Shown here: positions 25,399 through 34,590 of the stretch, one piece after another
How the letters are laid out: every line of letters begins with the position of its first letter
How positions within the stretch are numbered: position 1 is the stretch's first letter
Source: Bacteroidota bacterium
GTDB taxonomy: Bacteria > Bacteroidota > Bacteroidia > Bacteroidales > UBA6013
DNA length: 45,076 nucleotides
Direction: 5' to 3'
Assembly (NCBI GenBank): GCA_020048645.1
Contig: JAIFMG010000085.1
Location: 1-45,076, forward strand
Made by a program: the position numbers and the translations under genes
Notes under the pieces: generated by a model
What the model was told of the DNA's origin: nothing
Databases searched by the model: none
Seen by the model: the letters and a program-made list of their open reading frames with translations, nothing else

Positions 25399-25944
25399 TC
25401 ATTGGGGTGAAGGAACATGTCCGATAGCTTCCAACTTCTTGCGAATCAAGCCTTTGGCCCTGGAATACTGCGATTTTGAAGTATTGACGTCAATCTTGAG
25501 CATCTGCGCGATTTCCTTGTGCTTGTAGCCCTCGATGGCGTACAGGTTGAAGACCATGCGATAGCCCAACGGCAAGGCGGTGATGATGGACATCAGCTCG
25601 GCCTGGGTGAAGTCGGCAGTCTGAAGTTCATTTCCAAGAGCTTGGCTATCAGGAATTTCATCTATTTCTTTGTGGTGTCGCAGCTTGTACTGCTGGTGGT
25701 AGTAGTTGATGGCCGTGTTGACCACGACGCGCTTCATCCAGCCTTCGAAGGAACCTTTTCCCTCAAAATCATCGATTTTGAAGAAAATCTTGACGAAGGC
25801 CTCCTGAAGGATGTCCTCGGCTTCGTTCCTGTCGCGGGCATAGCGGGCGCAAATACCCAAGAACAAGGAAGCGTAACGCGAATAGAGCTCCTTTTGGGCC
25901 TTGCGTTCTTTCCTCTTGCAGCCTTCGATCAGTTCGTCCTCCAT
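25399..25944 (-). CDS. RNA polymerase ECF sigma factor (sigma-70 family)
   Basis: A 181-residue protein. Region sigma-2 spans about residues 15-85 (LYSRYASLFLGICARYARDRNEA, then EDILQEAFVKIF, then GWMKRVVVNTAINYYHQ). Region sigma-4 spans about 118-172 (LPLGYRMVFNLYAIEGYKHKEIA, then NTSKSQYSRAKGLIRKKL, a helix-turn-helix for the -35 element). Start is ATG at 25944; a TTG one codon earlier is less likely. It is the first gene of a minus-strand run with the PKD/type B protein (7-base gap) and then the giant adhesin. ECF factors are normally held by a membrane partner encoded next to them, so the following gene is the natural candidate. The adhesin is a plausible target. P. gingivalis SigP is a known case of an ECF factor controlling T9SS genes; whether this is its counterpart is not shown by the sequence. 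Confidence 0.92.
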   Translation of the reverse strand: MEDELIEGCKRKERKAQKELYSRYASLFLGICARYARDRNEAEDILQEAFVKIFFKIDDFEGKGSFEGWMKRVVVNTAINYYHQQYKLRHHKEIDEIPDSQALGNELQTADFTQAELMSIITALPLGYRMVFNLYAIEGYKHKEIAQMLKIDVNTSKSQYSRAKGLIRKKLEAIGHVPSPQ

Positions 25945-25994
25945 CAAAAGAATTGATTCATTCTTAATTTCTTGACTCTAAGACAAGAAAAAAG

Positions 25995-26026
25995 GTTGCA
26001 CCTTGAGCCAGATATTTTTACCTTTA
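25995..26026 (+). promoter_or_regulatory. Candidate housekeeping promoter for the sensor pair
   Basis: GTTG at 25995-25998 and TACCTTTA at 26019-26026 are 20 bases apart and each differs by one base from TTTG / TAnnTTTG. Transcription would start near 26,033. This supports the ATG at 26120 rather than a TTG at 26003 as the start of the first sensor. Confidence 0.45.
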
Positions 26027-26119
26027 TGTGTTAGTCCACAAGCGATTGAACCGGCCGCGGCGCCCACCCGCTGCCCCAAATCCCTACTGCAAGTGAAGCA
26101 CAAGAGCCTCATATCGAGA

Positions 26120-28567
26120 ATGGCCGACCATATCGGGGCCTGGATCCAGAGCCAGCGCCGCCGCCTGACCATCAAGTTCAGGCTTTACCTGACCGCGGCC
26201 GGAATCCTTGCCATCCTGCTCGTCATCGGGCTGGTGACCCAGGGCATGGTGCGCAAAGCCTTCGAATACGAAGACGCGCTCCACCAGATCAGCAGCATCC
26301 GGCACAACCAGTTGCAACTTTCCAACACCGAAAAGAACTTCCAGCTCTTCGACACGAAGACCCCCGAGTTCTTCCAGTCCGGCTCAAGCCCACATCTCAT
26401 CGCCTTCGAGGAGAAGCTCAGCCAGACCCTTGGCATGGTCGATGAGCTTCAGACGCAAGGCTTCATCGGAGAAATCGGCATCTCCAGCGACATCGCCAGC
26501 CTCAAGGAAGCCATCCTCGACTACCGCGACACCTTCCGCGAGCTCAACGAGGTCACCCTCAAAAAAGGATTCAAGGAGTTTGGACTCATTGGCCAGATGA
26601 GGGAGATCATCCGGGGCTCTGAGAGCCGGATCGACGAAAGCCAGAACTTCGAACTCATGGTCGGCATCCTCACCTTGCGCCGGAACGAGAAGGACTACCT
26701 CCTGCGCAAAGATATTCGATACTCCGACGAGTTCAACTTCAACACGGAGGAACTGATCCGCAAAATACAATCCTTCTCCGATTCCATTCACTTCCCGCAA
26801 ATCTACAAGCAAAAGGCTTTTTTCATCAGCGACCTGCGCGCCTATCAAGACCTATTCGCCCAGATAGTGGAAAGGGACGAGCTGATTGGCTACAACGAGA
26901 ACCAAGGCCTCACCAAGATCCTTTCGCGCCAGAACAGCCGGGTGGAGAACCTGCTCACCAAGATGAGCGACAGCATCCGTCTCCAGACCGAGATGGCCGT
27001 CAACCGCATCATCCGAAACATACTCCTCATTGGCATCATCCTCTCGATTGGGATAATATTCCTGCTCGTCAGCATCACCCAGCACATCGTCGATTCCCTC
27101 ACCTATCTCAAGGGCTACATCACACGTCTTGGAAAAGGTGAGTTGCCCGAAGAAATTCTCGCCACCAAGGAAGATGAAATCGGGGAAATGATCGGTTCCA
27201 TCAACAATCTCACCCAAAACCTCAAAAACACACGTGAGTTCGCCATTGAGGTTGGAAAAGGGAACCTGGACACCAATGTCAACGTCTTTGGAAACAAAGG
27301 AGACCTGGGTGGAAGCTTGGTAGAGATGAGGAACCAGTTGGCAAAACTCAACGAAGAACAAAAAAGAAATGAAGACGAGCGTCAAAAACGAAGCTGGGCA
27401 ACAGAAGGCATAGCCATCTTTAGCGAAATCATGCGGGACACTGATACAGACATGGACAAGTTCTCATTTGAACTGCTCAAGAAACTCGTCGAATACCTTC
27501 ACGCCCTACAAGGGGGCATTTACATCCTCAACGACGACGACCTGGAAAGCGAATACTTCGAGCTTAAATCAGCCATCGCATTTGGCAAGAAGAAATTGAT
27601 GAAATCTAAAGTGGTTCCGGGCGCGGACCTGGTTGGCAAATGCGCCCAGGAAAAAAGCACAATCCATCTGCGGGACCTGCCCTCGCAGTACGCCTTCATC
27701 CAGTCGAGCCTTGGTGAGATGCCTACCCGGCACATCGTCATCTTCCCGCTGCTGCTCCACGACAAGCTCATGGGAATCGTGGAGCTTGGCTCTTCCTACC
27801 CTTTTGAAAATCAAGAGATTGACTTCCTCGAAAAACTTGGAAAGAACATCGCCACCACCATAGCCTCCATCAAGAACAGCGGTCGGACCATGCTGCTGCT
27901 CAAGCAGACCCAAGAACAAGCCGCACGGATGAAGGAGCAGGAAGAGGAACTTCGGCAAAGCGTCGAGGAAATGGAAGCCACCCAAGAGGAAGCCACCCGG
28001 CGAGAAGCCGAGCTTCGAAGCATCGTCGGAGCCTTGCAACAGATCTTCCTGGTCGTCGAGTTCGACATGGATGGGACGGTTTTGGAAGCCAACGACAAAT
28101 TCCTCGAGTTCTTTGGCCTCTCGCACAAAGACTACATCGGCAAGAGCCACAGCGAATTCACTGTCCGCAACGAACCTGTCGAGAACTACAAGGAGTTCTG
28201 GGCCAAGCTCCGCAGGGGCGAAACCCTCATGGACATCCAATACGTCGAGCTGCCCAATGGCAAAGAGTTCTGGCTTTCAGAGATTTACACACCAATCCTG
28301 GATGCCAGGGGCACTCCGGTACGCGTCCTCAACATCGCCTTCGACCTGACAGATTCCAAGCTCCAGGAAAGACAGATCCGCAAGCAAGCCGAAGAGCTGC
28401 GCGCCCAAGAAGTCAGCATGAACCAGAACATGGAGGAAATGCTCAAGCAACTCGATACGATACAGGCCGAAAAAGAGAGCGCCGACAAGAAACTTGAAAT
28501 GGCCATGCGCAAAGTCGCCGAGCTGAACAAGCAGATCCGCCAGCTCGAAGGCAAGCTAAAACTATGA
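26120..28567 (+). CDS. Transmembrane sensor: helical periplasmic domain, HAMP, GAF, PAS, no output domain
   Basis: An 815-residue protein. TM1 is at about 22-42 and TM2 at about 296-323. Between them is a helical periplasmic domain with the LRRNEKDYLLR stretch typical of four-helix/HBM-type chemosensory domains. After TM2 come a HAMP-like linker (LGKGELPEEILATKEDEIGE), a GAF domain (about 420-590), a coiled coil rich in Glu and Gln, a PAS domain (about 629-750, with EANDKFLEFFG and FWLSEIYTPILDA) and a final coiled coil to the end. I see no histidine kinase, GGDEF, HTH or MCP signalling tip, so it must act through a partner. The ATG at 26120 is chosen over an upstream TTG because it directly precedes MADHIGAWIQ and TM1 and lies downstream of the promoter. 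It diverges from the sigma gene and overlaps the next gene by 4 bases. Confidence 0.85.
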   Translation: MADHIGAWIQSQRRRLTIKFRLYLTAAGILAILLVIGLVTQGMVRKAFEYEDALHQISSIRHNQLQLSNTEKNFQLFDTKTPEFFQSGSSPHLIAFEEKLSQTLGMVDELQTQGFIGEIGISSDIASLKEAILDYRDTFRELNEVTLKKGFKEFGLIGQMREIIRGSESRIDESQNFELMVGILTLRRNEKDYLLRKDIRYSDEFNFNTEELIRKIQSFSDSIHFPQIYKQKAFFISDLRAYQDLFAQIVERDELIGYNENQGLTKILSRQNSRVENLLTKMSDSIRLQTEMAVNRIIRNILLIGIILSIGIIFLLVSITQHIVDSLTYLKGYITRLGKGELPEEILATKEDEIGEMIGSINNLTQNLKNTREFAIEVGKGNLDTNVNVFGNKGDLGGSLVEMRNQLAKLNEEQKRNEDERQKRSWATEGIAIFSEIMRDTDTDMDKFSFELLKKLVEYLHALQGGIYILNDDDLESEYFELKSAIAFGKKKLMKSKVVPGADLVGKCAQEKSTIHLRDLPSQYAFIQSSLGEMPTRHIVIFPLLLHDKLMGIVELGSSYPFENQEIDFLEKLGKNIATTIASIKNSGRTMLLLKQTQEQAARMKEQEEELRQSVEEMEATQEEATRREAELRSIVGALQQIFLVVEFDMDGTVLEANDKFLEFFGLSHKDYIGKSHSEFTVRNEPVENYKEFWAKLRRGETLMDIQYVELPNGKEFWLSEIYTPILDARGTPVRVLNIAFDLTDSKLQERQIRKQAEELRAQEVSMNQNMEEMLKQLDTIQAEKESADKKLEMAMRKVAELNKQIRQLEGKLKL

Positions 28568-30774
28568 CCAACAGCAACATGGCCCTTAGCAAGACCCATA
28601 GCCTGGCCACCAAGGCCGCGATGATTGCCTTGCCATTCGTGGCGGTAGCATTCTCTTTGCTTCTCATTGGGTCTAACCAACGACTAAACACAAAACACAC
28701 ATTTTATACAGCCGAAGTAGCTTTGAACATCAAGACTAATTCAACACAACTGGGAGCAAGTCTAAACCTTTTTGTCCAAACTGGACAGAAAAATCACCTG
28801 ATAGACATCATTAAAAATGCTCAAATTGTGGAGTATTCCGTACATGCGCTAAAAAATGGCGGCATCGCGAAGGTTGGCAAAAATGATGAACCAGTTGAAC
28901 CCGCTGGAAGTTGGATTGATAATTTTTATCACTCTTTCATCAAGTCTTGGACTTTTATCCGTAAAAATATCGACATGATGGAAACCGCCGATTTCTATCT
29001 GTCCGATAGCACAATAAACCCTTTGATAATAAACAGCCAAAACCTTATCTCCATTGAAATTGAAAATTCAATTCGAATCCTTGATGATTTGATTGAACAA
29101 GCGAACTTTCAAAATAGAAATCATGAAATATTAGCAAAATGGATCAATATTTCCCACTTCGTCAACATCTTGACATTCTTTCTCATACTTTACTTGAAAT
29201 TCATCACATCAACCCAATTCCACATCTTAGAACTTGCGAAGAAGACGGAGCATCACAAGGAAAACAATCACGACTGGAGCTTGACCATCCCGATCAAGGA
29301 ACTTGAAAGACTGAAGAACGGAATTGTTTCAATGCTCGACAATCTGAGCCATTCGAGTGAACGAATTCTCGCGACTGTTGGCCAGAAGCAAGGAAAGAAA
29401 GTGGACATCTCGCATGCGCTCAACTTGTTGGAGCATGAAATTGGCAAACAGAACCAGAAGAACCTTGAGCAGCTTGAAAAAGAACGGGTTGAAAAATGGC
29501 AGACGGACGGTTTGGCCCATTTCGACGCCTTGCAACGCAAGCACGGAACCGAGCTGTCAAGCTACGCGCGCACGCTCCTCAAAGAAATGACCCGCTTCTT
29601 CCATGCTTTGCAGGGAGGAATCTTCCTCCTGGAAAACAACCAGTTGAGACAAATCGCATTCTTCGCCTATGACCGGGAACGAATGGCCCAGCTTGTATTG
29701 CCCGCGACCGAGGGCTTGCTGGCCAGGGCTTTGCAAGAGGGGCAGCACGTCCACCTGAGCGAATTGCCCGAAGGCTACCTAAAGGTCAGCTCCGGCCTGG
29801 GCGAACGCATGCCCAGCCAACTCCTGATCATCCCGATGATTGAAGAGAAGGTCGCGGTCGGGGTCGTCGAGCTGGCATCCTTCGAAGCCTTCACCCCCGA
29901 CGAAATCGCCTTCGCGCAGGTGCTTTCCAACAACGCCGCTACCGTCCTCCAGAACCTGCGGACCGCCTCGCTCAAGCAGGCCCTGCTCGAAACCGCCCAA
30001 GCCAACCAAGAACGTCTCCAAAACCAGGAAGAAGAGCTACGCCAAAACCTCGAAGAGCTGCAAGCCACGCAAGAAACCCTGTCACTCAAGGACTTGCAGC
30101 AACAAGAGACCATCGAGCAGCTCAACGAGGAAAACGAGCGGCGCCTGGCGGATGCCATGCGCGCCAAACAGCAGGCCGAGCAAAGCCGGGCGGAAATGCA
30201 GGGCATCATCAACGCCCTCGAAACCAACACCTGGGTGGCGCAATACAAGCCCGACGGAACGGCCATCAACCTCAACAAGCTCGCCATCAACAAATTAGGA
30301 CTTGAGTCCGGACAGGTACACGGCCTCTCCCACTCCAGCCTATTTCCGCGCTTCCCTGCCGGGCCCGAGTTCTGGCACCCGATACGGCTTGGCGAAAGCC
30401 AGCGCCTCATCCACGAGACCCTTGTCGATGGAAAGAGCATCTGGCTCTCCGAGAGTTTCACTCCCGTCTGGGGAAATTCTGGACATGTGGAAAAGGTCTT
30501 GGCCCTGGGACAGGAAATCACGGAGCTGAAGGCCCTGGAGCAGTTCCTCGAAAAATCAAAATCCGAGCTGGAGCACGCCCAAGCCGACCTTGCCCAGAAG
30601 GAGACCATGCTCGAAGAGGCTTTGCAGGAAATCGAACTTTCGCAAGAGGAAATGCAAGAGCAACAAAACGCCTTGCTGGCCAGCCAAAAGAAAAGCAGGA
30701 TCCAGATCAAGGAGCTGCGCGAAAAGGTCAAAGCCCTCGAAAGCGAGCTCGCCAAGTGCAAGGGTGAGGACTGA
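28564..30774 (+). CDS. Second transmembrane GAF-PAS sensor without output domain
   Basis: A 736-residue paralogue in cytoplasmic layout of the preceding protein. TM1 is at about 18-38 and TM2 at about 197-215, with an unrecognised periplasmic domain between. The cytoplasmic part has a GAF domain (about 311-467, sharing ALQGGI-L and the S-GLGEMPS/RMPS-type segment with its neighbour), a long coiled coil, a PAS domain (about 542-652, with IWLSESFTPVWGN) and a C-terminal coiled coil. No HAMP is clear, and no kinase or other output domain is present. It starts within the stop of the first gene (ATGA at 28564-28567), so translation is coupled and the two probably form a complex through their coiled coils. 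The DNA for the periplasmic part (about 28,680-29,290) is much more AT-rich than that for the GAF/PAS part, suggesting domain exchange. Confidence 0.83.
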   Translation: MTNSNMALSKTHSLATKAAMIALPFVAVAFSLLLIGSNQRLNTKHTFYTAEVALNIKTNSTQLGASLNLFVQTGQKNHLIDIIKNAQIVEYSVHALKNGGIAKVGKNDEPVEPAGSWIDNFYHSFIKSWTFIRKNIDMMETADFYLSDSTINPLIINSQNLISIEIENSIRILDDLIEQANFQNRNHEILAKWINISHFVNILTFFLILYLKFITSTQFHILELAKKTEHHKENNHDWSLTIPIKELERLKNGIVSMLDNLSHSSERILATVGQKQGKKVDISHALNLLEHEIGKQNQKNLEQLEKERVEKWQTDGLAHFDALQRKHGTELSSYARTLLKEMTRFFHALQGGIFLLENNQLRQIAFFAYDRERMAQLVLPATEGLLARALQEGQHVHLSELPEGYLKVSSGLGERMPSQLLIIPMIEEKVAVGVVELASFEAFTPDEIAFAQVLSNNAATVLQNLRTASLKQALLETAQANQERLQNQEEELRQNLEELQATQETLSLKDLQQQETIEQLNEENERRLADAMRAKQQAEQSRAEMQGIINALETNTWVAQYKPDGTAINLNKLAINKLGLESGQVHGLSHSSLFPRFPAGPEFWHPIRLGESQRLIHETLVDGKSIWLSESFTPVWGNSGHVEKVLALGQEITELKALEQFLEKSKSELEHAQADLAQKETMLEEALQEIELSQEEMQEQQNALLASQKKSRIQIKELREKVKALESELAKCKGED

Positions 30775-30808
30775 TACCAAGCCGCTTCACGTGATGGATT
30801 GACTGGGT

Positions 30809-30905
30809 ACGTCTTGATCCCCTACGGGATTCTGGTACGAGCTGGTTTTTTGCTCCCCTGATTTCATCCGGGGCTATCAACATTCAATCCCTTCGCGATT
30901 GGCGG
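30809..30905. repeat. Possible decayed dispersed intergenic repeat
   Basis: The stretch holds the small inverted repeat ATCCC-CTAC-GGGAT (30817-30830), a pyrimidine run, a CCGGGG-CTATCAACATTCA string and AATCCCTTCGCGATT, which becomes a perfect hairpin if one base is changed. From memory, similar strings recur between genes in Bacteroidota. It is non-coding, lies just after the second sensor gene, and its family assignment is unverified. Confidence 0.4.
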
Positions 30906-30978
30906 AACAGCCTGGTTTTGCGGGCGCTTGTACTTGGGATGTTCCACCAATGAACGCAACTTGCGTATAAACAAAATG

Positions 30979-31014
30979 AAAATCGCCTGTCTCCCAAGGG
31001 AGGCAGGCGATTTT
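30979..31014. terminator. Bidirectional terminator between convergent genes
   Basis: A 17-bp stem (one G-U pair) with a two-base AA gap at its tip: left arm 30979-30995, right arm 30998-31014. It begins with AAAA and ends with TTTT, so it can stop transcription from both sides: the sensor operon (plus strand) and the PorE-like gene (minus strand, stop at 31034). Confidence 0.85.
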
Positions 31015-31033
31015 CCGATGGCTGCGCGGGGAA

Positions 31034-34000
31034 TCAGTTGCGGGTGTAGCGGTCGATGGGCGCGACGAAGGCGTCGCGATAGCCCAGGCGAATGACGCTC
31101 GAAAGGGCAGACTCGGCCTCCGACAGGCTGGCGTACTCTCCCGTCACATAGCGATGGAGACCGTCCGAGCCTTTGAAAACCTGGACGTTGGGCAGGTTGT
31201 TGAAGTAGCTGAGCTGGACCGGGATTTTCAGGGCCTTGACCTGGACCGTGTAAGCCTCCATCGCGAGCGACATGGGCTGGAACATCGTCGCCTCGCTCGA
31301 GGTGGTCGATTTGGGGACGCGGATGAAAGCGTCGTGATAGCCCAGCGAGCTCACCATCTGCCAAGCTTCCATGGCTTGCTGGTAGGTGCTGAACTGCCCA
31401 TAGGTGTACTTGTAAAGCCCATTCTCCTGGAACTCATTGACTTCCAAATCCTTGAAGGCCGAACGGTTCGGAGAGCTGAGGGCCATAACCTGCACGGAGT
31501 AGAAGGCCCCCGCGTTGACGTAGTCGAAACTGCCCGACGGGTTCTGGCCGCTGCCCGGACCACTTGGCTGGCTGGGCGCGGCGTTCTGGGCCAACTGCTG
31601 GTTGATGTGCGTGGCATCCAATTCGTAGGAGTGCATGATTTCGGCGCCCTCAAAGCCGTAAGACTTCGCACGTTCATAGACCGAGCGGGCATCCTCAAGG
31701 GTCTGGAATCTCCCTACATGATAATACACTCCCCCATCGGTTTCAGTTGAACGGATGTTGTTCAACCCTCTGTAACCAGCGAAGTAGTCCTTATCGACTT
31801 GTTCCGACCGCTTTTCGAGAAAAACAGTATAGCGCAGGTCAACACTACTAGGCAATTCAACTTCGCTGTTGGCGACCTTCATCACCCCTTCGGCGAAAAT
31901 TTGGACATCGACCCTCCGGTTGTAAGTCCTTCCTTCCGAACTAGAATTCAATGCGATGGGCAACGATTCGCCTTTGGCATCGATTGTGATTCTATCTTGT
32001 GATACGCCACGACTTATCAAATACTTTTTTACAAATTCTGCCCTTCTTTTCGACAAATCGACATTGTATCCAGAACTTCCCACTGAATCGGCGTGCGCGG
32101 TCAGCACGATGGTATTCCCAGGATTTCCCAACAGCATTTCAGCAATGCGAGAAAAGCGTTCATCATTGGCGTTGGTCGTTGATTGGTCAAACTCGAAGTA
32201 GATGCTTTCCAGGGCCAGGACTTCAAAATTCATCAAGTCTTCCCAGTTGTTGACGATGCTAAGAGTTGCGCCTTGTCGTCCTTGACTATCTGCAGTTGTT
32301 GGTAAGGTGCTGATTCTGTAGAACTCAATTCCATTGGCTACGAGGTAGTCCACAATCATGGAAGTCTGCGCCTTGGTTATGTCATTCGAGTTGGCTTCGG
32401 TGATTTCGATCTTGAGTTGTGTCTCGCGCTTGACCAGATCGATGAATTGCCTTAGCTCTTCTTTTGACCGGGCAGACAATCCTGTCCCGTCTTCGTTGAA
32501 ATCAACCTTGTACGTCTTTTCTTTTGTTTCCAAGAAAACTGCGTCCATGATAGACACCAGCAAATCATCTCGGTTGTCGTTGCGCAAGCTCTCGCGCAGT
32601 CGGCTTGCGCTGATGTTGCCCAATTCGGCGACGATAGCCTGGTAGCGGCGGACGCTCAACTCGTTTTTGGAGTGGCTGATTTCAATGACCAGCTCCTCAT
32701 GAGCATTGAGGGCTTCGACAATTTTCTCGACATCAAGTTGCCCTGAAGCATCGAGCATAGAAGTTCCCGGCTTGAATCCTATTTCCTGCATCTGCATGGT
32801 TTGTCCCAGGCGTACAGGTTCCAGTTCGATGGAATAGTTGATGGTGGATCCTGCCTGGTCGGGGTGGATGTAGAAGTAGTCGGAAAAGTAGAGGAATCCG
32901 TCGTGTTCGAACAGGAGGTAGTAGTTCTTCTCGGGTTTGAGGACGAACATGAACTGCCCAGTCTGCTGGTTGGTCTCGCCGATGCCAACGACGCTCATGG
33001 CGTCCATGTCAATGACGGTAACTTGCGTTCCTTCAAGGATTTGGCCGTCTTCGGACTCGACGAATCCGCTGAGCAGGGTGATGGGCACGGCTCGGACGTC
33101 GGGGAACTCGATGAGGTAGATGTCGAGCTGGCCTTCGGCGCCGGGCTTGGCGGAGGCGTAGTAGGCGCGCTTGCCATCGAGGGTGGGGACGTAGAATACG
33201 TCGTCCTCCGGGGTGTTGATGGGGTAGCCGATGTTGGTGGGCTCTCGCCAGGTGCCGTCCTCGAGGAGCTCGGTCTTGAGAATGTCGAGGCCGCCGAGGC
33301 CGCCATGCCCGGACGAGCTGAAGTAGAGGGTGAAGCCGTCGGGATGGAGGTAGGGGCTGTGCTCGTCGGCGGGGGTGTTGATGGTCGGGCCGAGGTTGCT
33401 GGCTGGGCCCCAGTCGCCATTGTCTTCTTTTTCAGAGAGATAGATGTCAAGGCCTCCGATTCCGTCCTTTCGGTCGCTGGTGAAGTAGAGGCGGTTTCCG
33501 TCGGCGGAAAGGCTGGCGTGGTTCTCGCGGTACTTGGTGTTGATGTTGGCGTTGAGGCGCTCGGGGTTGGTCCACGAGTCGCCGCTGCGCCGTGCCTCGA
33601 AGATGTCGCCGTTGCCGTCGGCGTCGCGGTAGATGAACAGGCTCTGCCCGTCGATGGAAAGGCCGATGGAGGCTTCGTGGCCGGGGGTGTTGATGCCTCC
33701 GCCGAGGGGTTGCGGCTCCTGCCAGATGTCGTCCACCTTGTATGAGACGAAGATGTCCTCGTAGTAGAGGCCGTTTCGGTCGCGCTGCCCGCCGGTGGTT
33801 CCCTCGCGCTGGGAGGTGAAGACGAGCATGCTCTCGTCGGCGGTAACGACGGGGCTGTGCTCGTTGAAGCGGCTGTTGACGCCGTCGCCGAGGTTGAGCT
33901 CGATGATGTTGACGGGGTCGGTTATCAGCTCGGCTCCGTTCTTGCACTCGAAGATGCGCAGGTCAATCTCGGCCAGGACCTCGGCGTCGCTGACACGTCC

Positions 34001-34387
34001 GCGGTAGCGGGAATACTGCGCGATGGCCTCTTCGAATCGGTAGTTGATCTGGTAGGCGCGACCCAGCATGAAGTAGGCCAGCTCGGGGGCCTTGCGCTCG
34101 TCGAAACGGTCGCGGTAGTCGGCAGAGGCGGCAGTGGCGGCCCGCTCGAGGTGGGTCAATGCCGGCTCTTTTTTGCCCAGGTGCAGGCAGACCATGCCGT
34201 AGAGGTAATGGAACTGGGCGTTGGTCGAGTCGGCTTGGGCCAGCCGCTGCGCGTAGGGATAGGCCTCGCCGTACTGGTCCGCGCGGAGGTGGCGCTGGGC
34301 CATGTCGTAGGACGATTTGATGTCCTCCTGGGCCAACACGCTGATTGACAGCAGGAAGAAAGACAATGAAAGCATCAGGTATCGCAT
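31034..34387 (-). CDS. PorE-like periplasmic scaffold: TPR, PD40 propeller, CRD, OmpA-like, three SPOR-like repeats
   Basis: A 1,117-residue protein from ATG 34387; residues 1-19 are a signal peptide (hydrophobic core, SVLA|QED). In order: TPR-type helices (about 25-210), PD40/WD40-like propeller blades (about 220-480; LSIDGQSLFIYRDADGNGDI, LYFTSDRKDGIGGLDIY, LYFSSSGHGGLGGLDI), a carboxypeptidase regulatory-like domain (about 490-570), two degenerate OmpA-like stretches (about 580-720), a canonical OmpA peptidoglycan-binding domain (about 725-830; TAHADSVGSSGYN, LSKRRAEFVKKYL), then three SPOR-like units (about 850-920, 965-1030, 1045-1117). TPR-propeller-CRD-OmpA is the layout of PorE, a T9SS component of Porphyromonas gingivalis; the SPOR tail is additional. 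It probably anchors an outer-membrane or secretion complex to peptidoglycan. Related OmpA paralogues are common in Bacteroidota, so T9SS membership is likely but not proven. The middle of the gene is richer in A and T than its 5' part. Confidence 0.82.
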   Translation of the reverse strand: MRYLMLSLSFFLLSISVLAQEDIKSSYDMAQRHLRADQYGEAYPYAQRLAQADSTNAQFHYLYGMVCLHLGKKEPALTHLERAATAASADYRDRFDERKAPELAYFMLGRAYQINYRFEEAIAQYSRYRGRVSDAEVLAEIDLRIFECKNGAELITDPVNIIELNLGDGVNSRFNEHSPVVTADESMLVFTSQREGTTGGQRDRNGLYYEDIFVSYKVDDIWQEPQPLGGGINTPGHEASIGLSIDGQSLFIYRDADGNGDIFEARRSGDSWTNPERLNANINTKYRENHASLSADGNRLYFTSDRKDGIGGLDIYLSEKEDNGDWGPASNLGPTINTPADEHSPYLHPDGFTLYFSSSGHGGLGGLDILKTELLEDGTWREPTNIGYPINTPEDDVFYVPTLDGKRAYYASAKPGAEGQLDIYLIEFPDVRAVPITLLSGFVESEDGQILEGTQVTVIDMDAMSVVGIGETNQQTGQFMFVLKPEKNYYLLFEHDGFLYFSDYFYIHPDQAGSTINYSIELEPVRLGQTMQMQEIGFKPGTSMLDASGQLDVEKIVEALNAHEELVIEISHSKNELSVRRYQAIVAELGNISASRLRESLRNDNRDDLLVSIMDAVFLETKEKTYKVDFNEDGTGLSARSKEELRQFIDLVKRETQLKIEITEANSNDITKAQTSMIVDYLVANGIEFYRISTLPTTADSQGRQGATLSIVNNWEDLMNFEVLALESIYFEFDQSTTNANDERFSRIAEMLLGNPGNTIVLTAHADSVGSSGYNVDLSKRRAEFVKKYLISRGVSQDRITIDAKGESLPIALNSSSEGRTYNRRVDVQIFAEGVMKVANSEVELPSSVDLRYTVFLEKRSEQVDKDYFAGYRGLNNIRSTETDGGVYYHVGRFQTLEDARSVYERAKSYGFEGAEIMHSYELDATHINQQLAQNAAPSQPSGPGSGQNPSGSFDYVNAGAFYSVQVMALSSPNRSAFKDLEVNEFQENGLYKYTYGQFSTYQQAMEAWQMVSSLGYHDAFIRVPKSTTSSEATMFQPMSLAMEAYTVQVKALKIPVQLSYFNNLPNVQVFKGSDGLHRYVTGEYASLSEAESALSSVIRLGYRDAFVAPIDRYTRN

Positions 34388-34498
34388 GGTGTTCGGGGTT
34401 TTGTCGGGTTTGGGCAGTAAGGTCAGGGCTGCTCTGGGCGGAGCGGCTCCTAGGGAGATAACGTTGGTCGGGGCGTTCCGCGTCTGCCTTTCAAAGTT

Positions 34499-34506
34499 TA
34501 AAGGTA
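34499..34506 (-). promoter_or_regulatory. Weak -7 candidate for the PorE-like gene
   Basis: The minus strand reads TACCTTTA, the same octamer as in the sensor promoter, one base off TAnnTTTG. It implies a leader of about 105 bases. I could not find a -33 TTTG at the right distance, so the call rests on this element only. Confidence 0.25.
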
Positions 34507-34590
34507 CGGGAAACGCGGCTCTCGGCCAGCGGGACAATTGCAAAGCAGGTGTTAATGGCAATCAAAAGGCCTTGATGCCGTTATTTTTCG

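Noticed and set aside
24516-25427. Plus-strand open frames opposite the PKD/type B gene
   Set aside because: They have no recognisable domains, whereas the minus strand shows a membrane helix, PKD and sorting-domain motifs.
26003-26119. N-terminal extension of the first sensor from a TTG codon
   Set aside because: It would begin inside the promoter and adds residues with no signal or domain; the ATG at 26120 is followed directly by the first membrane helix.
32801-33745. 314-residue plus-strand frame opposite the PorE-like gene
   Set aside because: Its Val/Gly/Glu-rich composition is typical of the antisense of GC-rich coding sequence; the minus strand has clear propeller blades.
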